Source of the DNA: Desulforegula conservatrix Mb1Pa
GTDB taxonomy: Bacteria; Desulfobacterota; Desulfobacteria; Desulfobacterales; Desulforegulaceae
Direction of reading: 5' to 3'
NCBI RefSeq assembly: GCF_000426225.1
Contig: NZ_AUEY01000034.1
Span: 1 to 39,712, forward strand
Length of the DNA stretch: 39,712 nucleotides
A model generated the notes under the pieces. The model was given only the letters and a program-made list of their open reading frames with translations. It was not told the DNA's origin and made no database searches. Every line of letters begins with the position of its first letter. The first letter of the stretch is position 1. The translations under genes and the position numbers were made by a program. Shown here one piece after another: positions 33,719 through 39,712 of this stretch.

Positions 33719-33941
33719 GATTTGCCTGGCTTCCAGGGAGGCTCAACCCTATCAACCTAAGACTGATAGGAATCATAAGAACATTTATGACACCTTTATG
33801 TTGTTGTGAATGCCTCCGGCGAGGTTTTATAACCCAATCGACCAAAGTAAGCCGAAGCGAATTCGTTCGGCTGTTTTGAAGTTGATATGGCGAGTGCCTC
33901 GAGCGGGTCGCTTTTTGAAAAAAGCTCCGCAAAGACTTTTC
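33719..33941 (+). repeat. Palindromic repeat, copy 8, with extended flank
   Basis: The core at 33891-33941 reads GAGTGCCTCGAGCGGGTCGC, TTTTTGAAAAAAGC, TCCGCAAAGACTTTTC. Upstream, 33719-33826 matches the reverse complement of about 10330-10435 (AGGAATCATAAGAACATTTA, TGACACC, GAATGCCTCCGGCGAG). About 65 bp, including the inverted repeat AGCCGAAGCGAATTCGTTCGGCT broken as AGCCGAAGCG / AATTCGTTCGGCT, separates flank from core here but not at 10301. Confidence 0.75.
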
Positions 33942-34126
33942 AGAGATATAAATATTGGAATTGGGGATCAAAATAAATATAATACACTGTTATTATAATA
34001 AAATTTAAAATAACTTTTTTACAAAAAATAGCCTCAGGAAACACATCTTAACCGCATACACAGAACCAAAAAAACAATTCATAGCCAAAATGCAGCTTCA
34101 TTTTTAGCAATTTAAAGGCTTACTAA

Positions 34127-36217
34127 ATGAATTCTTCCAAAATATTCAAAATAATCCTTGTCATAGCATTAGTGACCCTTTTCATATCTTCATGCAGGGA
34201 CTCTGGCAACAAGACAAATCAGGGGCCTCCTGGTGGAAATATAAACAAAATCAGGGTAGTCATGGATAATAATTACCCTCCCTTTATTTTCATGAATTCC
34301 GAAGGCAATCAGCAGGGTATTTTAGTTGATCAATGGAAACTCTGGGAGAAAAAGACAGGAGTCACGGTTGAACTAAAGGCCATGGATTGGCATGAGGCAC
34401 TTGCAGGTATGGAATCAGGCGAATATGACGTTATTGACACCATTTTCCTCAATGAAAAGCGCACCCAGACATTCGATTTCACTAACCCTTACGCAGAAAT
34501 CGAGGTTCCGATTTTTTTCAACAAAATGATTTCCGGGATCAAGGATGCAGATACAGCCAAAGGCTTCACCATCGCAGTAAAAAAAGGAGACAACGCAATA
34601 AATGTACTCAGACAGCATGGGCATGAAAGCCTTCTGGAATTTGACAGTTATGAAGAGATAATCAAACAGGCTAAAGCAAACAAGATTACGGTTTTTGTTG
34701 TAGATGAGCCTCCTGCCTTCTATTTTTTATATAAAATGGGAATTCAGGACGAATTCAAACACACAGAACCACTATATTCAGGAGCTTTCCACAGAGCCGT
34801 TGCCAAAGGCAACAAGGAAGTTCTTGATCTGGTTGTCTACGGATTTTCAAAAATATCAAACTCAGAATATAAAAAAATTGACGAAAAATGGTACGGAACA
34901 AGAAGCATCCTGAAATCAGATTTGATTATCAAGATTTTCCTGGCCATAGCTGCTTTCATTCTTGTCACCCTGATCCTGTTTATCTGGAACATTACGCTGA
35001 AAAAACAAGTGCAAATAAAAACCATGGCCCTTGAAAAAGAGATGGGAATAAACGTCAAAAAGACAGAGGAGCTATCAAAGAGTGAAGAATTGTTCAGATC
35101 AACCCTGGAATCCATGGATGATCTGGTTTTCATTCTTGACAGTGAAAATTGCTTTTTAACATTTCACCAGCCTTCAAAAAAAACAGAACTGCTAATACCA
35201 CCTGAATTTTTTCTCGGGAAATCAGTTTTTGAATTGAATCTGCCTGACGAAGCAGTCAGCGGCTATAAATCAGCAGTGGAAAAACTGAAAAAATCAGGAA
35301 AGCCCCAAAACTATGAATATTCTGCCAATATCCAGGGAGAGATCAGGTGGTTTTCTGCCAAACTATCCGACAGGAGAAGCTCTTCAGGCTATTTCGACGG
35401 AGCAACTGCTGTGATAAGGGACATAACAGCCAGAAGAAATCTCGAAATCGAGAGGGAAAGAATTCTCTCTGACCTTGAGATAAAAAATGTCGAACTAGAA
35501 AAAATTATCTATATAGCCTCCCACGACCTGAGGTCACCGCTTCTTAATATTCATGGATTCAGCAAGAGACTAGAAAAACACCTGGAAGAGATATCCGAAA
35601 TACTCGGCCATAAAGAAAATGGCTTCAAAAATGGCGATTCGGCAAAGGAAATAATAGATATCAAGGCAAAAAATGCGATAGGTTATATAACATCAAGCGT
35701 CTCAAAAATGGACGGGCTTATAAACGGGCTTATCAGGCTTTCTAGAAGCGGAAGCAAAGCTCCTGTAAAAATGAAACTGCACATAAATGAAATAATAGAT
35801 AAAACCGTTGCCTCCATGCATTATCAGATTGAGGATGCCCAAGCAATAATAAGCACTGAAAACCTTCCATTTTGTAAAGGCGACCATGGTCAGATATCCC
35901 AGGTCTTTTCAAATATTATTGACAACGCAATTAAATACAGGGATGCAAAACGCCAGCTGCAGATTACAATAAAAGGTTCGGAAATAAATGGATTTGTAAC
36001 CTACGCGATTACCGATACCGGCACTGGCATAGCTGAAGAAAACCAGAAAAAGATATGGGAAATATTCCAGAGGGAAGACAATGATTCACAAATCCAGGGT
36101 GACGGGCTTGGGCTTTCAATAGCAAAGAGAATCATTGAAAAGCACGGCGGAAAGGTAGATCTCAGATCAAAAAAAAATCAGGGAAGCACATTTTATATAA
36201 CCCTTGAAAAGGCATAG
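34127..36217 (+). CDS. Sensor histidine kinase with periplasmic solute-binding (SBP-3) domain and PAS
   Basis: The protein has 696 residues. The N-terminal signal ends in the lipobox-like ISSC (Cys23). Residues 41-258 form a family-3 solute-binding domain (IRVVMDNNYPPFIFMNSEG; GEYDVIDTIFLNEKRTQTFDFTNPY; FTIAVKKGDN), which in EvgS/BvgS-like sensors binds small ligands. A membrane helix lies at 266-288, a coiled coil at 289-320 and a PAS domain at 322-435. The kinase core has IASHDLRSPLLNI (H466), N-box N596/N600, ITDTGTGI and GDGLGLSIAKRI. No receiver is attached. ATG 34127 follows an A-rich leader with little Shine-Dalgarno match. It is convergent with the next kinase, only 12 bp apart. The ligand is unknown. 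Confidence 0.87.
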   Translation: MNSSKIFKIILVIALVTLFISSCRDSGNKTNQGPPGGNINKIRVVMDNNYPPFIFMNSEGNQQGILVDQWKLWEKKTGVTVELKAMDWHEALAGMESGEYDVIDTIFLNEKRTQTFDFTNPYAEIEVPIFFNKMISGIKDADTAKGFTIAVKKGDNAINVLRQHGHESLLEFDSYEEIIKQAKANKITVFVVDEPPAFYFLYKMGIQDEFKHTEPLYSGAFHRAVAKGNKEVLDLVVYGFSKISNSEYKKIDEKWYGTRSILKSDLIIKIFLAIAAFILVTLILFIWNITLKKQVQIKTMALEKEMGINVKKTEELSKSEELFRSTLESMDDLVFILDSENCFLTFHQPSKKTELLIPPEFFLGKSVFELNLPDEAVSGYKSAVEKLKKSGKPQNYEYSANIQGEIRWFSAKLSDRRSSSGYFDGATAVIRDITARRNLEIERERILSDLEIKNVELEKIIYIASHDLRSPLLNIHGFSKRLEKHLEEISEILGHKENGFKNGDSAKEIIDIKAKNAIGYITSSVSKMDGLINGLIRLSRSGSKAPVKMKLHINEIIDKTVASMHYQIEDAQAIISTENLPFCKGDHGQISQVFSNIIDNAIKYRDAKRQLQITIKGSEINGFVTYAITDTGTGIAEENQKKIWEIFQREDNDSQIQGDGLGLSIAKRIIEKHGGKVDLRSKKNQGSTFYITLEKA

Positions 36218-36229
36218 TATTCATTTGAA

Positions 36230-38500
36230 TCAAGACAGGACATCATTCAATACTTTTCCAAGCGCCGACTGCCTGTATGGTTTCTGAATAAAGGCTGCCG
36301 CGCCGAGATCCATAAGGTCTCCGACAATCCCCTCGCTGCTGAAACCCGATGAAAAAATGATCGGCACTTCGCCATCTATTTCCCTGATGTGCTGATAAAC
36401 TTCCCTACCACTCATTTTGGGCATTACTATATCAAGAAGAATTACGGAGATGCGCTCTTTTTCCATGAAAAAAATATCCAAAGCCTCGTCTCCGTCCGAA
36501 GCCAAAAGAACATCATAGCCAAGAGAGGAAAGCAAAGCTTGGGCAGTGCTTCTTATAATGGCTTCATCATCAACGACAAGTACGCATCCGGTTTTGCAGC
36601 AAGAGAGAGATTCCTCCCCCTGAACAAAACTCTCGGAACTCGAAGCATCAATCGGAAGATATATTTTAAATACTGTTCCAAGACCGGTTTCACTGTACAC
36701 GTTGATCGATCCCTGATGATCTTTGACAGTTCCGTAGACAGCGGCAAGTCCGAGACCTGTTCCCTGCCCTACCGGTTTGGTCGTAAAAAAAGGTTCGAAA
36801 ACCTTTGAAAGCACTTCTTTTGACATACCAACGCCAGTGTCGCTTATACCGATTTCAAGATACATTCCAGGTTCAATCTTGTATGGCTGGCTGGAACAGT
36901 ATTCGTGATCAAGCAAAATATTAGACGTCGCAAATGTAAGTGAACCGCCTTCAGGCATGGCGTCCCTGGCATTTATTGCAAGATTAAGAAAAGCATTCTG
37001 AAGGAGAGTCGGATCACTTGCGGCAATACTGCTTGTGGCGTCAAGCCTTAATATGATTTTAATTCTAGGATCTATACTTCTTTCGAGTAAAGCGATTGCG
37101 GACCTTATCTGCTCATGAATGTCAATAGGAGTCGTGACGACCTTGGCCTTTCTTGAAAAAGCAAGGAGTTTCTTAGTCAGATCGGCTGCCCTCTCAGACC
37201 CTTTGATTATTGTGTCAACGTACTTACGAAGGCTTGAATCTGCCGGAAGAGCAAATGATAAAAGCTCTGCATTACCAATTATTCCACCAAGCATATTATT
37301 AAAATCATGGGCCACCCCGCCTGCAAGCTGGCCTATTACATCCATTTTTCTGGACTGATGCAGCTGTTCCTCCATTCGCTTTGACTGGGTTATATCCCTG
37401 AACACGAGGACAGCTCCCACAACCCTGCCATCCCTGCTTCTTATGGGAGAACAGATGCCCGAGACATTCAGTTCATGTCCTTCGGGCGATATCATTATGG
37501 AGTCAGAAGGAAAAGGCACAACACCTGCAAGCTTCACAGCAGAGCGTACCGGGTTTTCAAGGGGCTTTTTCGTCTTTGGATCCATTATCTTGAGTACTTC
37601 AGCAATATCCTTGTCAACAGAACGCTCCATGGACCAGCCCGTCATTTTTTCAGCAACAATATTCAGCATTTGAACTCTGCCTGAAATATCTGTGGATATG
37701 ACTGCATCACCAATTGACTGAAGTGTTATTCTAAGACTGTCACGACTTTCTGAAATTTCGTTCTGCCTTTCAGTAATTGCAAGGCTCATGTTTTCAAAGC
37801 ATTCAGCCATTCTTCTTATTTCTTTGAATCCTTTTTTATGAGCATCTTCATGAAGCCTGACCGGAGTCTGAAAAAGCCCGGAATTTTCTTCGGAAGTATT
37901 TATTTCCATGGCCTTTTCCATGCCGGCCCTTATTTTCTCAAGCGGATTGACAAGGAATCTTTGTACAACCATTGCAAGAACAGCAATAAGAAAGGCTATT
38001 ACTGCGGCGAATTTGGCAATGGTTTCTGTGGTGTAGGACAAAACCGAATCTTTAAGCTTTTGCCTGTCCATGAAAAGTTCAACAACAGCTATGTCAAGTT
38101 TTTCATTCTTTTTACCGGCATAATCCTTAAAGGAAAGGGGCTTTTTTACCAAAAGATAGCGATCAGATTCTGCCTTTACGGATTTCTCTTTCGGAAGTCT
38201 GCCATATTCGAAATGGATGTCTGTGTTTGAAGGGTCCCAGACAATGATACCGCCTACATTCTGGTTTGAAAATTCCGATTTGACGACAGCCTCAATACCC
38301 TTGATGTTAAACTCGTAAACAAGCTGTGAAAGGTTGATGGACAACCTGTCAAGAATTGCTTCTGCCTCTCTCGAAAGCTGTTCTTCGGCACTTGCAACCT
38401 CAATACGATATTGCAAGACTCCTGCTATAATCAGCAAGAATAGTCCTGTGCTCAGGAGAATCAAAACAAGTTTTCCTGAAATACCAATTTTAAAACCCAT
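36230..38500 (-). CDS. Membrane hybrid histidine kinase: sensor loop, HAMP, PAS, HisKA, HATPase, receiver
   Basis: The protein has 756 residues. TM1 lies at 10-31, a periplasmic sensor domain at about 32-162 (LSQLVYEFNIKGIEAVVKSEFSN) and TM2 at 163-183. A HAMP-type linker covers 184-240 with an insertion (NTSEENSGLFQTPVRLHED). PAS lies at 255-370 with two-part insertion. The phosphoacceptor is GGVAHDFNN (H398), the N-box has N506/N510, and ISDTGVGM and GQGTGLGLAAV complete the ATP site. The receiver (637-755) has VDDEA, acceptor D690 (LLDIVMPKMSG) and K740 (QKPY). It should sense an extracytoplasmic cue. No response-regulator gene is adjacent, so phosphate presumably goes via its own receiver to a distant partner. 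ATG 38500 is the only sensible start, directly ahead of TM1. Confidence 0.9.
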   Translation of the reverse strand: MGFKIGISGKLVLILLSTGLFLLIIAGVLQYRIEVASAEEQLSREAEAILDRLSINLSQLVYEFNIKGIEAVVKSEFSNQNVGGIIVWDPSNTDIHFEYGRLPKEKSVKAESDRYLLVKKPLSFKDYAGKKNEKLDIAVVELFMDRQKLKDSVLSYTTETIAKFAAVIAFLIAVLAMVVQRFLVNPLEKIRAGMEKAMEINTSEENSGLFQTPVRLHEDAHKKGFKEIRRMAECFENMSLAITERQNEISESRDSLRITLQSIGDAVISTDISGRVQMLNIVAEKMTGWSMERSVDKDIAEVLKIMDPKTKKPLENPVRSAVKLAGVVPFPSDSIMISPEGHELNVSGICSPIRSRDGRVVGAVLVFRDITQSKRMEEQLHQSRKMDVIGQLAGGVAHDFNNMLGGIIGNAELLSFALPADSSLRKYVDTIIKGSERAADLTKKLLAFSRKAKVVTTPIDIHEQIRSAIALLERSIDPRIKIILRLDATSSIAASDPTLLQNAFLNLAINARDAMPEGGSLTFATSNILLDHEYCSSQPYKIEPGMYLEIGISDTGVGMSKEVLSKVFEPFFTTKPVGQGTGLGLAAVYGTVKDHQGSINVYSETGLGTVFKIYLPIDASSSESFVQGEESLSCCKTGCVLVVDDEAIIRSTAQALLSSLGYDVLLASDGDEALDIFFMEKERISVILLDIVMPKMSGREVYQHIREIDGEVPIIFSSGFSSEGIVGDLMDLGAAAFIQKPYRQSALGKVLNDVLS

Positions 38501-38830
38501 ATATATGTAACTTCCAGATTATTATCGTGTCGATGAATAGAAAATCACGAATAGGCAGCCAGAACAATCTGAATATCAGCCTTTTTTTGAACATCCATGA
38601 CAAAAGGAAATCCTGATGGATTATTAACATTGGGGCATGTTACTCTATTAGAAATATAAATTCAACTTGATCAGAAAATATTGGTCATTATTTTGATAAG
38701 GTCGCAAAAAGTCAGATTTCCATCATTCCGGCGCAGGCCGGAATCCAGAAGTGGCTGAAATACTGGATTCCGGATCAAGTCCGGCATAACGCTTAAGCCA
38801 TTTTTAAACTTTTTGCGAGTCCATCATATT
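38501..38830. other. Intergenic region carrying MITE-like copy D
   Basis: There are 330 bp between two minus-strand genes. 38694-38826 is the repeat; 38501-38693 is AT-rich and should contain the promoter of the acyltransferase-distal kinase. No confident site was read. Confidence 0.55.
38694..38826 (-). repeat. MITE-like 133-bp element, copy D (inverted)
   Basis: It reads TGATAAGGTCGCAAAAAGTC at one end and ACTTTTTGCGAGTCCATCA at the other, an inverted repeat of GCAAAAAGT with TGAT / ATCA tips. The interior has CATTCCGGCGCAGGCCGG, CTGGATTCCGGATCAAGTCC and GGCATAACGCTTAAGCC. It is in reverse orientation to copies A-C and ends 5 bp from the acyltransferase stop. Confidence 0.88.
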
Positions 38831-39484
38831 TCATTTAAGAACAAGATAAGGGAGCATGATATTCTCTATTTCCTGTCTCTGCTGCTCAAAAACAGCCGGA
38901 TCATTACTTGCTTTCAAATAATAAGGATCAAGGTATTTAAGAACAACCTTTGAAAATGGTTTTGGCAGCATAAATCTGTCCCAGCTTCCAAAGTACCACG
39001 CTGATTCGGCATGAATCACAAACGGAACAAGCACTGCACCGGATTTCTGCGCTATCCTTATGAGTCCTGGTTTTATAATCCCTATTGGGCCCTGAGGGCC
39101 ATCAACAACATGGGCGCCTAATTTATAGGTTTTAACATGCTCAATCATGGCTTCCATTGCGTCCCGCCCACCTCTGCTGGAAGATCCCCTGGCTGTTTTC
39201 CAGCCTGTTCTGTTGGCGACCCCTGCAATAAGTTCTCCGTCGCTGCTCTTACTTATCATAAGGGCGGGCCGCAAATGCGAGTACTCCTTGAAGTATCTGA
39301 TTGCAGAAAAAAACTGCTGGTGCCAGGTGCAGATCAAAACAGGTTTGGCTTTTTTGAGAATGTTCATCCACTTTTCCTCATTTTCAACCCTGAACCTGAA
39401 TGTTGAGCTATAGGCTCTTATGAAATAATATACAAAATCAATGAACCATTTTTTTGTGATCAAATTCTGATGTTTTTTGGCCAT
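38831..39484 (-). CDS. DUF374 / lysophospholipid acyltransferase-like protein
   Basis: The protein has 217 residues. The acyltransferase motif I variant is TWHQQF near residue 54, where DUF374 proteins have W-H-x-Q instead of the classical H-x4-D. It is followed by ALMISKSSDGELIAGVANRTGW, the conserved GSSSRGG and the HVVDGPQGPIGIIKPGLIRIAQKSGA segment, the family signature. The N-terminus carries a hydrophobic stretch (WFIDFVYYFIRAYSS) that may associate with the membrane. Members are thought to act on lipid A or phospholipid precursors, but no substrate is established. ATG 39484 has AAGGA 7 bp upstream; the GTG at 39490 overlaps that site and is rejected. Confidence 0.87.
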   Translation of the reverse strand: MAKKHQNLITKKWFIDFVYYFIRAYSSTFRFRVENEEKWMNILKKAKPVLICTWHQQFFSAIRYFKEYSHLRPALMISKSSDGELIAGVANRTGWKTARGSSSRGGRDAMEAMIEHVKTYKLGAHVVDGPQGPIGIIKPGLIRIAQKSGAVLVPFVIHAESAWYFGSWDRFMLPKPFSKVVLKYLDPYYLKASNDPAVFEQQRQEIENIMLPYLVLK

Positions 39485-39563
39485 AAACACTTCCTTATTG
39501 AAATTTCTGATTAAAAAAATTTAAAAATGCAAAGCTTAATGTGGCTCTGTCTTATTTTCAGCT

Positions 39564-39615
39564 TGAGCGCCTTCGGCGAGTCGCTTTTTGTAAAAAGCTC
39601 CGCAAAAACTTTATG
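39564..39615 (+). repeat. 50-bp palindromic repeat, copy 9
   Basis: TGAGCGCCTTCGGCGAGTCGC then TTTTTGTAAAAAGC then TCCGCAAAAACTTTATG. The left part forms its own GCGCCTTCGGCG hairpin. The surrounding 39485-39712 holds nothing else supportable; an open frame from 39527 is the translation of this repeat. Confidence 0.85.
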
Positions 39616-39712
39616 TTTATGTCAGATGCTTGGAAAACAATACTTTCGATATTTTTGTAAATCACTTTTTTCAGACCAGACAATCATACTGAAAATAGTA
39701 CATAGCCATTAA

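Larger units (their letters stand above)
33677..34126. other. Repeat-bearing intergenic region
   Basis: No gene is supported. It contains the hairpin above, the extended palindromic repeat (33719-33941) and about 180 bp of AT-rich sequence leading to the sensor-kinase start at 34127. Confidence 0.65.

Noticed and set aside
391-39615. CRISPR array
   Set aside because: The repeats are dispersed over nearly 40 kb in both orientations with no regular spacers and no cas genes.
39527-39712. Open frame of 61 codons at the right edge
   Set aside because: It translates the ninth copy of the palindromic repeat (SLFVKSSAKTL) and has no ribosome site; similar peptides arise from every copy.

Overview
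The window reads as chromosomal DNA of a Gram-negative bacterium, most likely a sulfate-reducer-type deltaproteobacterium (Desulfobacterota, perhaps Desulfobacterales). Reasons: many lipoproteins and inner-membrane sensors, several PAS-rich hybrid histidine kinases, a compact CobC/U/T/S/O block, a YejABEF importer, an LpoB-like/COG3014 lipoprotein pair, and intergenic spaces loaded with short palindromic repeats. The taxon is inferred from gene style only. I saw no tRNA, rRNA, CRISPR array, transposase or phage structural gene.

Layout. 1-255: C-terminal end of a D12-class adenine DNA methyltransferase cut by the window edge. 657-2651 (-): a CPA2/Kef-type cation:proton antiporter. 2784-7010 (-): a cobalamin locus headed by a cobalamin riboswitch and a strong terminator hairpin, then cobC, cobU, cobT, cobS and cobO (nucleotide-loop assembly and corrinoid adenosylation; no corrin-ring genes here). 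7175-10096 (+): a large lipoprotein M16 zinc peptidase. 10525-16294 (+): yejA-yejB-yejE-yejF, a peptide-type ABC importer. 16351-18808 (+): an LpoB-like lipoprotein and a COG3014-type TPR-like lipoprotein. 19064-28388: two very large hybrid histidine kinases in divergent orientation that share the same GAF subtype, the second followed 9 bp later by a receiver-GGDEF diguanylate cyclase. 28475-29628: a small 4-TM protein and a convergent Gln-rich disordered protein separated by a 16-bp perfect terminator stem. 29798-30727 (-): cysK. 31256-32064 (+): an unrecognised protein with an internal duplication, translationally coupled to a receiver that lacks its phosphoacceptor Asp. 32078-33676: a DUF2804 protein (-) and an unrecognised 139-aa protein (+). 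34127-38500: two convergent sensor kinases, one with a periplasmic solute-binding domain. 38831-39484 (-): a DUF374 lysophospholipid acyltransferase-like protein.

The most striking non-coding content is repetitive. (i) A roughly 50-bp palindromic repeat (core GGGTCGCTTTTT-GAAAAAAGC-TCCGCAAAAACTTT) occurs about nine times, including between cobU and cobT and between yejB and yejE; two of these copies carry a longer shared flank. (ii) A 124-135-bp MITE-like element with terminal inverted repeats (TGATGG..TCGCAAAAAGTC) occurs four times. (iii) A short GGTGC..CAAGCC / GGCTTG..GCACC palindrome occurs three times. (iv) A 107-bp element with its own inverted ends sits inside the cobalamin riboswitch leader, between aptamer and terminator. 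These repeats also create spurious N-terminal extensions on open reading frames, so several starts here were moved inward to the codon with a proper ribosome-binding site.

Functionally the window combines cofactor assembly (B12, cysteine), envelope functions (protease, LpoB-like system, importer, acyltransferase) and an unusually dense signalling section: four histidine kinases, one c-di-GMP synthase and one pseudo-receiver in about 19 kb.
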